The notes under the pieces were generated by a model. It saw only the letters and a list, made by a program, of their open reading frames with translations, did not search any database and was not told the origin of the DNA. A stretch of DNA of 64,000 nucleotides from Clostridia bacterium (GTDB taxonomy: Bacteria; Bacillota; Clostridia; Oscillospirales; Acutalibacteraceae): positions 33,433 to 97,432 of the forward strand of contig JAFVVQ010000062.1 in NCBI GenBank assembly GCA_017502085.1. The letters are read 5' to 3'. Numbering within the stretch: position 1 is the first letter of the stretch; every line of letters begins with the position of its first letter. The position numbers and the translations under genes were made by a program. Of this stretch, positions 25,876 to 34,781 are shown piece by piece.

Positions 25876-26904
25876 ATGAGAAACCACGAAGTTACAAAAG
25901 TTCAGCCCCTTCTTAAAGAAGACGGAAGTCTCAGGGAACCCGGTTGGTCAAGAAAGCTTGTTCAGGTTTATGACCGCAACGCAATCAAGGCTCCCAAGTT
26001 CAGAATCAAGGAATGGGATTATTATCTTGTTTTGTCCGAAAAGAATAATTTCGGCGTAGCGTTCACAATTTCGGATGACGGCTATATCGGTCTGCAGTCA
26101 GTCAGCCTTCTCGATTTTTCAAAACCCTGGGAGCATACCGAAACAATCCTCAATTTCCTGCCGATGGGCAAATTCAAGCTCCCTCCCACAAGCGAAAAAG
26201 GTGACACCGTTTATCACGATAAGAGACTTGATATGGAATTCAGAGTCACCGAGGGTCAGCGCAGAATTGTCTGCAATTTTAAGAATTTCCTTGACGGCAA
26301 GACCTTCTCCTGCGATATTACACTTGCACAGCCTGAAATGGATACAATGGTTATCGCAACTCCCTGGAAAGAAAAGAAAACCGCTTTCTACTACAATCAG
26401 AAAATCAACTGTATGAGAGCAAGCGGTAAGGTTAATTTCGACGGCAAGGAATATATTTTCGATCCCTCAACCGATTTCGGTACTCTTGACTGGGGCAGAG
26501 GCGTATGGACTTACGATAACACATGGTACTGGGGATCAGGAAATATGGATATTGACGGTCATTCTTTCGGCTTCAATATCGGCTACGGTTTCGGCGATAC
26601 AACTGCCGCAAGCGAAAACATTCTTTTCTATGACGGTGTTGCGCATAAGCTTGATGACGTCAAGTTCCACATTCCCGAAAACAGCTATACAGACCCGTGG
26701 AAATTCACCTCGAATAACGGCAGATTCGAAATGGATTTCGTTCCGATTATCGACAGAGCTGCAAAGATTGATATCAAGGTCATCATCACAGACCAGCATC
26801 AGGTATTCGGCAGACTCAGCGGTAAGGTGGTGCTTGATAACGGCAAGGTTATCGAGGTCAAGAATATGCTCTGTTTTGCGGAAGACGTACACAATAAATA
26901 TTGA
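25876..26904 (+). CDS. DUF2804 family protein
   Basis: A 342-residue protein whose opening (HEVTKVQPLLKEDGSLREPG, then GWSRKLVQVYDR) matches the DUF2804 family. It has many aromatic-glycine strands (DWGRGVWTYDNTWYWGSG, then FGFNIGYGFGD), suggesting a large beta-barrel or lipocalin-like fold as in CrtC/AttH relatives. No signal peptide or membrane segment. The function is unknown and members often sit with metabolic genes. It lies 30 bases after yhaM and 13 before prmA, with AGGAGG before its ATG. Confidence 0.8.
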   Translation: MRNHEVTKVQPLLKEDGSLREPGWSRKLVQVYDRNAIKAPKFRIKEWDYYLVLSEKNNFGVAFTISDDGYIGLQSVSLLDFSKPWEHTETILNFLPMGKFKLPPTSEKGDTVYHDKRLDMEFRVTEGQRRIVCNFKNFLDGKTFSCDITLAQPEMDTMVIATPWKEKKTAFYYNQKINCMRASGKVNFDGKEYIFDPSTDFGTLDWGRGVWTYDNTWYWGSGNMDIDGHSFGFNIGYGFGDTTAASENILFYDGVAHKLDDVKFHIPENSYTDPWKFTSNNGRFEMDFVPIIDRAAKIDIKVIITDQHQVFGRLSGKVVLDNGKVIEVKNMLCFAEDVHNKY

Positions 26905-26917
26905 TTTGGAGAACAGT

Positions 26918-27844
26918 ATGGATTGGACAGAAATTAAAATAACAGTCAACGCAGACGATGTTGACAGAGCGGGGGATATCGCCCATATGGTGGTGCCCTA
27001 CGGCATTTACATAGAGGATTACAGAACTCTTGAAGAAGAAGCATGGCAGATTGCAAGAATCGACCTCATAGACGAGGATTTACTTGCAAAGGACAGAACG
27101 AAGGGTATCGTTCACATTTATATTTCTCCCGAAGAAAATCCCGCCGAAGCAGTTTCGTTCCTTTCGGAAAGACTTACGGCAGAGGGCATTGGCTACGAAA
27201 TCGACGAAGCCGTGTGCAAAAATGCGGATTGGGAGAATAACTGGAAGAAATATTTCAAGCCTATGCCCGTTGGTGAGCGTCTTCTTATCCGTCCCATCTG
27301 GGAGCAGGAATTTGAAGCGGGCAACAGAGCGGTTATACATCTTGAGCCTGGTCTAGCATTCGGCTCAGGTACTCACGACACAACCAGACTTTGCCTTGAA
27401 AGTATCGAGAAATATGCGGAAAACGGCAAAACTATGCTCGATATCGGTTGCGGAAGCGGTATTCTTTCCGTTGCCGGTCTTCTTCTCGGAGCGGATTCTG
27501 CAGTCGGTGTTGATATTGATGCTCTTGCCGTTAAAACCGCAAGGGAAAACGGCGAAACAAACGGCTTCACCGAGCCGCAGTATACCGTATTGCAAGGCTC
27601 GACGACCGACAAGGTCAGCGGCAGATTTGATATTGTTGCCGCAAATATTGTTGCAGATATCATCGTTATGCTCTGTGAAAACGTCAAGGATTATATGAAT
27701 CCCGATGCGGTATTCATCACTTCGGGCATCATTGTGCCCCGTGAGGATGATGTTCTTGCGGCATTCGAAAAGAACGGTTTTGAGGTTATCGCACGTCACG
27801 AAAGCGGCGGATGGCTCTGCTTCGAAACAAAGGTGAAAAGCTGA
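26918..27844 (+). CDS. prmA: ribosomal protein L11 methyltransferase
   Basis: A 308-residue enzyme that trimethylates ribosomal protein L11. The N-terminal substrate-recognition domain (MDWTEIKITVNADDVD to about 110) contains NWENNWKKYFKPM-like residues, and the SAM domain contains GLAFGSGTHDTTRLCLE, LDIGCGSGILSV and AANIVADII. A long open frame to the left is out of phase with the DUF2804 gene and is not part of this protein. The ATG at 26918 has TTGGAGA upstream. In many Firmicutes prmA follows dnaJ; here it lies 9 kb away. Confidence 0.95.
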   Translation: MDWTEIKITVNADDVDRAGDIAHMVVPYGIYIEDYRTLEEEAWQIARIDLIDEDLLAKDRTKGIVHIYISPEENPAEAVSFLSERLTAEGIGYEIDEAVCKNADWENNWKKYFKPMPVGERLLIRPIWEQEFEAGNRAVIHLEPGLAFGSGTHDTTRLCLESIEKYAENGKTMLDIGCGSGILSVAGLLLGADSAVGVDIDALAVKTARENGETNGFTEPQYTVLQGSTTDKVSGRFDIVAANIVADIIVMLCENVKDYMNPDAVFITSGIIVPREDDVLAAFEKNGFEVIARHESGGWLCFETKVKS

Positions 27845-28503
27845 TGCGTATTCAGGATGAACTCAGGGAGTTCCTGCTTGAAAAAGGAGTTTCCGACGTC
27901 GGATTCTTTGTTGCGGATGACGGGCCGCTCCCTTTCGGTGTGAGTATTGTTGTCAGGCTTTCCGAAGCGATAATAGAGGAGATCGAAGATGAGCCGACGC
28001 ATACCTATTTCAACCATTACCGCAACATCAACGCATTTATCGATGCAATGCTTCTGCAAACGGGACTTTTTCTGCAAAGAAAAGGTTATCGCTATATAAC
28101 GGTAGCGGCATCGCAGAGCATCAATAAGGACGGTTGGAATTATTCGGGCAGATATTCCCACAAAAAAGCAGCCTGCCTTGCGGGGCTTGGCTCGGTCGGC
28201 AGAAATTCGTTGTTTCTTCATTCGGAATACGGCAGCTTCGTGCGTCTCGGAACAGTTTTCACAGACTGTGAATTTGACGTTTCCGATGTTGAAATCAAGA
28301 ATATCTGCAACGGGTGCGATCTGTGTGTGAAAGCTTGTCCTGCAAAGGCAATCAAGGGTATTGACTGGTATCCGGGCATCCCAAGGGAAGAAGTGTTTGA
28401 TCCCGAAGCCTGCAGTACCTTTATGAAAACAAAATTTCAGAAAATAGGCAGAGGCTCCGTTTGCGGAATATGTATGAGCGTCTGCCCGATGAACAAAAGA
28501 TAA
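27844..28503 (+). CDS. QueG-like double [4Fe-4S] protein
   Basis: A 219-residue protein. The C-terminal part holds two ferredoxin-type clusters: CNGCDLCVKACP and CGICMSVCP. The segment KKAACLAGLGSVGRNSLFLH is the typical QueG (epoxyqueuosine reductase) block next to the clusters. However, the protein is much shorter than QueG (about 340-380) and lacks the C-terminal HEAT region, so it is probably one of the stand-alone QueG-like iron-sulfur proteins of unknown role rather than a tRNA-modifying reductase. The start ATG shares one base with the prmA stop (TGATG), indicating coupling. Confidence 0.78.
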   Translation: MRIQDELREFLLEKGVSDVGFFVADDGPLPFGVSIVVRLSEAIIEEIEDEPTHTYFNHYRNINAFIDAMLLQTGLFLQRKGYRYITVAASQSINKDGWNYSGRYSHKKAACLAGLGSVGRNSLFLHSEYGSFVRLGTVFTDCEFDVSDVEIKNICNGCDLCVKACPAKAIKGIDWYPGIPREEVFDPEACSTFMKTKFQKIGRGSVCGICMSVCPMNKR

Positions 28504-28528
28504 ATCATTACAAGGAAGATAAAAAACT

Positions 28529-31500
28529 ATGCTTGCCGAAAAACAAGTTGAGCGAATGCTCAATAAACTCAAAAGGCTTGAGGAGACACTCAATCCGATG
28601 CTTTTCAAAAAGGTGGGACGCATTGATAACGTACTTGCCTATGAAACGCTCGACAGACTTTACGAAATCCCCGATCCGGCAATGATGTCTCCTGTTGAAA
28701 GCGGATGGGTATGGGGCGCAGAGGAATCGTTCTGCTGGTTTAAAACGGATTTCGCCGTACCTGAAGAGCTTGACGGTCAGAATCTGTATCTTATGCCGCA
28801 CACCGAAGGATATGAAACTCTGCTCTGGGTCAACGGAAAGCCTTTCGGTACTTTCTGTACAAAGATCGTTTTCACGGGTCACGGCAATCACTATTGTGAT
28901 CTGCTGAAAATGAATGTTAAGTCGGGCGAAAAAATCGATATTGCCCTCGAGGTTTATTCGGGTCATACCCATCTCGGTACACAGCCTTTCGAAACAAACA
29001 GACTTATCAAAGAATACAGATATACTTTCGGCGGAATGGATATCTGCGTCAAAGATGAGCTTATAAATGATTTCTATTTTGACCTCAAAGTCATCAATGA
29101 ACTTGTTGAAAGTCTGCCCGGAAGCTCTTTCAGAAGAGGAGACCTTGTCAATGCACTCTATGAGGTGCATAAGAGAGTTTGTTATGCACCCGAAGACGTT
29201 GATGAAGAAACGTTCCGTGAGTGTCTCAAGGCGGCTCATCCCTTCCTCAAGGAAATGCTTGCCGTCAAAAACGGTCCCGAAGCAGCAGAAGTCTGCGTAA
29301 TCGGTCACTCGCATCTTGATACCGCCTGGCTTTGGAAGGCAACCGAAACAATCAAAAAGAGTGCAAGAACCTACTCAAATGCGATTTCGATGATGGAGCA
29401 GTACCCTGAATTCCTTTTTGTGCAGAGTTCGGCTTGTCATTCCGATATGATCCGCAAACACTATCCCTCACTTTTTGAAGATATCAGAAAAAAAGTTGCC
29501 GAGCACAGATATGAACCCAACGGTGCTGTCTGGGTTGAGTGCGACTGCAACATAACCTCAGGCGAGGCAATGGTGAGACAATTCCTCTGGGGTCAGCGTT
29601 TTACAAGAAAATATTTTGATTTCACTTCAAACTGTTTCTGGCTGCCGGATACCTTCGGTTACAGCGCCGCAATTCCGCAGATTATGAAGGGGTGCAAGGT
29701 TGATTATTTCCTCACGACAAAAATCGACTGGAATGACGTTAACCGTTTCCCTTACGATACCTTCTATTGGAAGGGCATTGACGGTACAACGGTGTTTACA
29801 CATTTCAACAAAATTCCTGCGTGGCCTTCACCTGCAGACCTGCATTACGCAGTAACGGGAGACACTAAAGACGGTATGCGTTCGCTCAATGAAAGAAGTG
29901 TCACAAGAAAACGTATCTGTGCTTTCGGTCACGGTGACGGCGGCGGAGGACCGCAGTTCGAAATGGTTGAAACCGCACGCAGAATCAAGGATCTCAACGG
30001 CTGTGCAAAGGCGGAGTTTTCGTTTGTCGGCGATTATATGAAGAAGATTGAAGCCGACGTGAAGAATCCCTCGACTTATGCGGGCGAGCTCTATCTTGAA
30101 CTTCACAGAGGTACTCTGACCAATCAGCATAATATAAAACATAATAACAGAAAAGCGGAATTAGCTCTGCATGACCTTGAATATCTGACTGTCAGCAAGG
30201 CGGTCAGCGAGGGAGCGGTTGCAGAGGATACAAGAATCCGTCCGCTTTATGAGAAGCTTCTTCTCAACCAGTTCCACGATATTCTTCCGGGCACGTGCAT
30301 CCCGTCTGCACATAAGCTTTCGCTTGAAGAAACGGGAGAGGTGCTTAAAAAGGCGGCGGAATATATCGCTGAAACGGTTGACGGCAACGAAAATTATGTT
30401 TCCGTAACCAACACTCTTTCGTTTGACAGAAACGATGCGATTTTCCTCGAATGCGAAGAGGGACTTGTCGCAGATATTCCTTGCAGACAGCAGACATATA
30501 AAAACCTCGACGGCAAGAATATTCTTATCATCAGCGGTGTGTCCGTTCCTGCATTCTCAACAGTAAAAATCAGACTTGTTGAAGGTGTTCCCGATGAAAA
30601 GAGTGCGATTACGGTTTCTGATGATGCGGTTTCAACTCCGTTCGCAGATATCCGTTTCAACGAAAAAGGTTATATGGAATCCTTCTTTGACAAGCGTGTG
30701 AACCGTGAGGTCAGAGGTGAAGGTTATGCGCTCAATACCTTCCTTATGGCGGAGGATCTTCCGAGTGCTTGGGATAACTGGGATATAGATGCTGACCTCG
30801 AAAGCAAGTTTGCCGATGATTCCGTTCTTATCTCCAGAGAGGTTATTTCGCACGGTGCTGCTGCACTGATAATCAGAAGCAGATATGCAATCTCGAAGAA
30901 ATCGACAGTTACTCAGGATGCGATTTATTTTGCAGATTCGCCTGAAATCCGTTTCGATACAGTTATGGATTGGCAGGATAACCACCGTTTCCTCAAGACT
31001 GCATTTGATACTGCGGTTCAGAGCAGCTTTGCACGATTTGAGATTCAGTTCGGTAACGTTATGCGTCCCACAACGAGAAACGATTCAGTCGAAAAAGCAA
31101 AATTTGAGGTTGTCAATCATAAATATACCGACCTCTCCGAAACCCGTTTTGGTGTTGCAATTCTCAATGACAGTAAATACGGTATATCCGTTAACGGCGG
31201 TCAGATGAGACTTTCTCTCCATAAGGGCGGCACAAGACCCGACTTCGAGGGTGACAGAGGCGTTCACAGAACTGTTTATTCATTCCTTCCCCACATCGGA
31301 GGTTTCGGTGCGGGAAACGTTATCAGACCCGCATATGAGCTGAATCTTCCCGTTGTTGCGGGCAGAGGCGATTTTGAGGCGATTGCACTTGTTGTTCCCG
31401 AGGCGGAAAACGTTATTGTTGAGGCAATCAAGCCCTGCGAGGATAACGAAAAAGCATTCATTGCCCGTCTCTATGAGGCTGAAGGTACTTATACAAGATG

Positions 31501-31633
31501 TCCCGTTAAGTTCTTCGACGGTGCAGCGAAAATTGAAGTTACCAATATGCTTGAAGAGGTTGAAGGCGAACTTGAAGGCAATCTTCTTGAATTCCGTCCC
31601 TTTGAAATCAAGACTTTGAAAATCAGCTATTAA
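28529..31633 (+). CDS. GH38 alpha-mannosidase
   Basis: A 1034-residue cytoplasmic enzyme (no signal peptide). The N-terminal beta domain is followed by the GH38 catalytic barrel: VIGHSHLDTAWLWK provides zinc ligands (H260, H262 region, D264), and FWLPDTFGYSAAIPQI carries the presumed nucleophile Asp374. The DILPGTCI block and the C-terminal beta-sandwich domains follow. Family length (about 1000-1050) is met. GH38 enzymes remove terminal alpha-mannose, so this protein would act on imported manno-oligosaccharides, for instance from N-glycans or yeast mannan. It is co-transcribed with an esterase 12 bases downstream. Confidence 0.95.
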   Translation: MLAEKQVERMLNKLKRLEETLNPMLFKKVGRIDNVLAYETLDRLYEIPDPAMMSPVESGWVWGAEESFCWFKTDFAVPEELDGQNLYLMPHTEGYETLLWVNGKPFGTFCTKIVFTGHGNHYCDLLKMNVKSGEKIDIALEVYSGHTHLGTQPFETNRLIKEYRYTFGGMDICVKDELINDFYFDLKVINELVESLPGSSFRRGDLVNALYEVHKRVCYAPEDVDEETFRECLKAAHPFLKEMLAVKNGPEAAEVCVIGHSHLDTAWLWKATETIKKSARTYSNAISMMEQYPEFLFVQSSACHSDMIRKHYPSLFEDIRKKVAEHRYEPNGAVWVECDCNITSGEAMVRQFLWGQRFTRKYFDFTSNCFWLPDTFGYSAAIPQIMKGCKVDYFLTTKIDWNDVNRFPYDTFYWKGIDGTTVFTHFNKIPAWPSPADLHYAVTGDTKDGMRSLNERSVTRKRICAFGHGDGGGGPQFEMVETARRIKDLNGCAKAEFSFVGDYMKKIEADVKNPSTYAGELYLELHRGTLTNQHNIKHNNRKAELALHDLEYLTVSKAVSEGAVAEDTRIRPLYEKLLLNQFHDILPGTCIPSAHKLSLEETGEVLKKAAEYIAETVDGNENYVSVTNTLSFDRNDAIFLECEEGLVADIPCRQQTYKNLDGKNILIISGVSVPAFSTVKIRLVEGVPDEKSAITVSDDAVSTPFADIRFNEKGYMESFFDKRVNREVRGEGYALNTFLMAEDLPSAWDNWDIDADLESKFADDSVLISREVISHGAAALIIRSRYAISKKSTVTQDAIYFADSPEIRFDTVMDWQDNHRFLKTAFDTAVQSSFARFEIQFGNVMRPTTRNDSVEKAKFEVVNHKYTDLSETRFGVAILNDSKYGISVNGGQMRLSLHKGGTRPDFEGDRGVHRTVYSFLPHIGGFGAGNVIRPAYELNLPVVAGRGDFEAIALVVPEAENVIVEAIKPCEDNEKAFIARLYEAEGTYTRCPVKFFDGAAKIEVTNMLEEVEGELEGNLLEFRPFEIKTLKISY

Positions 31634-31645
31634 AGGGTGAATTAT

Positions 31646-32383
31646 ATGAGAGTATTTACTGAAACACTAACGGATGACGGCGTAACCTTAACCGCCTATC
31701 TGCCCGATTATTCCCCCGAAATGAAGCATCTGACAAAGCGTCCCACGATGCTTGTGCTTCCGGGCGGAGCATATATGTTCTGCTCTGACAGAGAGGCTGA
31801 GCCGATTGCATTTGCCTATAATGCTCAGGGTTACAACGCTTTTGTTCTGCGTTACACAGTCGGTAAAGAAAAGGCGGCTTTTCCGAGACCGCTTGAGGAT
31901 GCCGATCTTGCAATGCAGAAGATAGTTGAGAATGCCGAGGAATGGAACGTCGATACCGATAAAATTGCGGCAATCGGATTTTCTGCAGGAGGTCACCTTT
32001 GTGCGGCACTGGCAACGATGGGAAAAATCAGACCTGCCGCCGTTATTCTCGGATATCCCTGCATCCTCGAATCAATCAGCCATATTCTTGCCGAGCCCGT
32101 GCCTTCGCTCGATGAAAAGGTTGATGCCAATACCCCTCCTGCGTTTATTTTCCACGCCGCAGAGGATGACTGCGTACCCGTTGAGCATTCTCTTGCATTC
32201 GGTACGGCTCTGGCAAAAGCGGGCATTCCCTTTGAAATGCATATTTTCGAGAAGGGTTATCACGGCTTCTCAATCGCAAACAACTATGTTTACGACAGTC
32301 AGGAGCACGTGGATTATCTTGCTCACGTCAAGTGCTGGGTTGAGATGAGCGTACGCTGGCTTGATAAGAGATTCAACGGATAA
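31646..32383 (+). CDS. alpha/beta-hydrolase, acetyl-esterase type
   Basis: A 245-residue cytoplasmic hydrolase. LVLPGGAYMFCSDREAEPIA provides the oxyanion loop, IGFSAGGHLCA the nucleophile elbow (GxSxG), EDDCVPVEHS the acid and GYHGFS the His. This pattern matches the BD-FAE/acetyl xylan esterase group that removes acetyl or other acyl groups from sugars. Its place just after GH38 suggests it clears acyl groups from the same oligosaccharide. I prefer ATG 31646 over an in-frame GTG at 31637, because AAAGGGTG then lies at normal distance. A terminator follows. Confidence 0.85.
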   Translation: MRVFTETLTDDGVTLTAYLPDYSPEMKHLTKRPTMLVLPGGAYMFCSDREAEPIAFAYNAQGYNAFVLRYTVGKEKAAFPRPLEDADLAMQKIVENAEEWNVDTDKIAAIGFSAGGHLCAALATMGKIRPAAVILGYPCILESISHILAEPVPSLDEKVDANTPPAFIFHAAEDDCVPVEHSLAFGTALAKAGIPFEMHIFEKGYHGFSIANNYVYDSQEHVDYLAHVKCWVEMSVRWLDKRFNG

Positions 32384-32406
32384 ATAATTTCATAAAATTA
32401 ATTCAG

Positions 32407-32449
32407 ATCGGTTTTGTCGGATATTATGCCTGATGAAACCGATTTTTTT
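32407..32449 (+). terminator. intrinsic terminator
   Basis: Stem ATCGGTTT/AAACCGAT with an inner TCGG/CTGA helix, then seven T. It ends the yhaM-to-esterase unit. Confidence 0.85.
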
Positions 32450-32521
32450 CGTTTTTGAATTAACCGTGATTTTTATGTGCATAATAATAGCAATTATGAT
32501 TGGAATTACGGAGGTAATTTT

Positions 32522-33877
32522 ATGAAAAAAAGAATTATTGCAGTTCTTACCGCAGTTGTTGTTGCGGCGGGTCTTTTTGCATCCTGCACCCGTATGAAAC
32601 CGTCGGAAAACAACGGCCCGGGCACAACGGTTACCGAAATCCGATATCTCAATTTTAAGCCTGAGATTGCCGAGGTTTATAAAAGGGTATCCGCAGCATA
32701 CGAAAAGGAAACGGGTGTCAGACTGATTGTCGAAACTGCTGCTTCAGGCACCTATGAATCCACTCTCACCGCCCGTATGGCAACAGACGAAGCTCCCACA
32801 ATATTTCAGATTAACGGTCCTGTCGGCTATGCATCGTGGTCGGATTACTGTGCTGACCTGAGCGGCACCGAGCTATATAAGCACCTCAATGATAAGTCCC
32901 TTGCGATTACTTCAGGCGGTAAGGTCTATGGTATTCCTTATGTTGTTGAAGGTTACGGGATTATCTACAACAAGGCAATTCTTGCAAAGTATTTTGCTCT
33001 GTCCACGAAGGCAACCGCATACAAATCCGTCGATGAAATAACCTCATTTGCCGCTCTTAAGGCGGTAGTCGAAGATATGCAGAAGCATAAAGCAGAGCTT
33101 GGCATTGAAGGTGTTTTTGCTTCAACGTCTCTCAAAACGGGTGAAGACTGGCGCTGGCAGACCCATCTTATGAATATCCCCGTCACGCTCGAATTCCTCG
33201 ATAAAAAAATCGATCTTACAGGTGACGGTTATAAGAATATTGATTTCAAATATTCCGATAATTTCAGAAACATCTTCGATTTGTATATCAATAATTCCAC
33301 AACAGACAAAACTAAACTCGGTACAGTTGACGTGACTACCTCTATGGCAGAGTTTGCTCTCGGCAAATGTGCAATGGTGCAGAACGGCAACTGGGGCGCA
33401 TCGCAGATTCTCGGTGTGACAGGCAATACCGTTTCCGCCGATGAAATCGGATTTATGCCGATTTATACGGGAACTCAGGGCGAAGAAAAGCTTGGTCTCT
33501 GTATCGGAACGGAGAATTTCATCTGTATCAATGCCAAGGCATCCGAAGCTCAGCAGCAGGCGGCGGCAGATTTTCTCTGGTGGCTTTTCAGTTCGGAAAC
33601 GGGCAAAAAATATGTTTCCGAAGAACTCGGCTTCATTGCACCCTTTGACACCTTCGGCGAAAACGAAGGTCCCGATGACCCGCTCGCAAAAGAAGTTATG
33701 CGGTGGATGAACCGAGAGGGTATAACGAATATTCCGTGGAATTTCACGGTGTTTCCCAGCCAGAATTATAAAGACAGCCTCGGTACGGCGCTTCTGAGAT
33801 ATGCGCAGGGTGTGATGAGCTGGGATGAATTCAAAAAACACGCCGTCAACGAATGGAAGAGGGAATTCGGAGCATAA
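32522..33877 (+). CDS. sugar ABC transporter substrate-binding lipoprotein (CUT1)
   Basis: A 451-residue lipoprotein: positive start MKKR, hydrophobic core, lipobox LFASC (Cys about residue 22), acidic/proline linker. The rest is a type-B extracellular solute-binding protein: VKRVSAAYEKETGV-like N-lobe, TIFQINGPVGYASWSDY and GIPYVVEGYGIIYNK are conserved blocks of the carbohydrate group. The ATG at 32522 follows GGAGGT (an upstream in-frame ATG is before that site). It binds an oligosaccharide outside the cell and hands it to the two permeases encoded next. The MalQ gene at the end of the operon favours maltodextrin-like ligands, but this is inference. Confidence 0.92.
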   Translation: MKKRIIAVLTAVVVAAGLFASCTRMKPSENNGPGTTVTEIRYLNFKPEIAEVYKRVSAAYEKETGVRLIVETAASGTYESTLTARMATDEAPTIFQINGPVGYASWSDYCADLSGTELYKHLNDKSLAITSGGKVYGIPYVVEGYGIIYNKAILAKYFALSTKATAYKSVDEITSFAALKAVVEDMQKHKAELGIEGVFASTSLKTGEDWRWQTHLMNIPVTLEFLDKKIDLTGDGYKNIDFKYSDNFRNIFDLYINNSTTDKTKLGTVDVTTSMAEFALGKCAMVQNGNWGASQILGVTGNTVSADEIGFMPIYTGTQGEEKLGLCIGTENFICINAKASEAQQQAAADFLWWLFSSETGKKYVSEELGFIAPFDTFGENEGPDDPLAKEVMRWMNREGITNIPWNFTVFPSQNYKDSLGTALLRYAQGVMSWDEFKKHAVNEWKREFGA

Positions 33878-33926
33878 TATAGCTGAAATCGGGGCTGAAT
33901 TTCAGCCCCGAAACGGAGTTGATTGA

Positions 33927-34781
33927 ATGCATAAATCCCTGAAAAAATATTTTCCGATATTTGTTTTTCCCGTACTTGCGGCGTTTGCGGTTTCGTTTCT
34001 GATTCCGTTTGCAGCAGGTGTTTACCTTTCGTTCACTGAGTTCAGAACGGTTGACACAAGCACCTGGGTCGGTCTCGATAACTATATAAGAATTTTCACT
34101 GAAGACGAAACGTTTTTGAACGCTCTGTGGCTTACTGTCAGATTTACTTTTGTTTCGATTATTTCGGTTAACGTAATTGCGTTTTCACTTGCGCTGCTTC
34201 TTACAAGGGGGCTGAAAGCGACAGGTTTTTTCAGAACGGTGTTTTTTATGCCGAATCTCATCGGAGGAATTGTTCTCGGTCACATCTGGAGCCTTATTAT
34301 CAACGGTGTTCTGGGCTTTTTCGGAGTTGACATCACATATGACCCGAGCTACGGCTTCTGGGGTCTTGTGGTGCTTATGAATTGGCAGATGATCGGATAT
34401 ATGATGATTATTTATATAGCGGGGCTTCAGAATATTCCGGACCAGATTCATGAAGCGGCGTCACTCGACGGTGCTTCTCCCGCTAAAACACTTTTCAGCA
34501 TAACAATTCCGATGGTTATGCCGTCGGTCACAATTTGCACGTTTCTGACACTGGCAAATTCGTTCAAGCTTTTTGACCAGAATCTTGCGCTCAACGGTAA
34601 ATCACCCGATACCTCGCTTCTCGCGCTCGATATTTATAAAACATTCTATGACCATACAGGTCTCAGACTTGCTGAATGGCACGGAACGGGTCAGGCGAAA
34701 GCGGTTATTTTCTTTTTGCTTGTGGCGGTGATTGCGTTTATTCAGCTTCGGGCAACGGGAAGAAAGGAGACAGAGCATTGA
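33927..34781 (+). CDS. sugar ABC transporter permease (MalF type)
   Basis: A 284-residue inner-membrane protein with about six helices. The EAA loop that contacts the ATPase is HEAASLDGASPAKTLFSITI (about 170-190). The FEAT-like short periplasmic region is typical for CUT1 MalF/UgpA homologues. Its stop TGA shares its last base with the start of the next permease (ATTGATG), indicating coupled translation. It is 49 bases after the binding protein gene. Confidence 0.93.
   Translation: MHKSLKKYFPIFVFPVLAAFAVSFLIPFAAGVYLSFTEFRTVDTSTWVGLDNYIRIFTEDETFLNALWLTVRFTFVSIISVNVIAFSLALLLTRGLKATGFFRTVFFMPNLIGGIVLGHIWSLIINGVLGFFGVDITYDPSYGFWGLVVLMNWQMIGYMMIIYIAGLQNIPDQIHEAASLDGASPAKTLFSITIPMVMPSVTICTFLTLANSFKLFDQNLALNGKSPDTSLLALDIYKTFYDHTGLRLAEWHGTGQAKAVIFFLLVAVIAFIQLRATGRKETEH

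Noticed and set aside
26486-26917. Open frame fusing about 144 residues to PrmA
   Set aside because: It overlaps the DUF2804 gene out of frame, is low in quality, and PrmA begins normally at 26918 with a ribosome site.
27796-29314. Two minus-strand frames of 275 and 268 residues opposite the QueG-like and GH38 genes
   Set aside because: Antisense shadows; the plus-strand genes have clear motifs.
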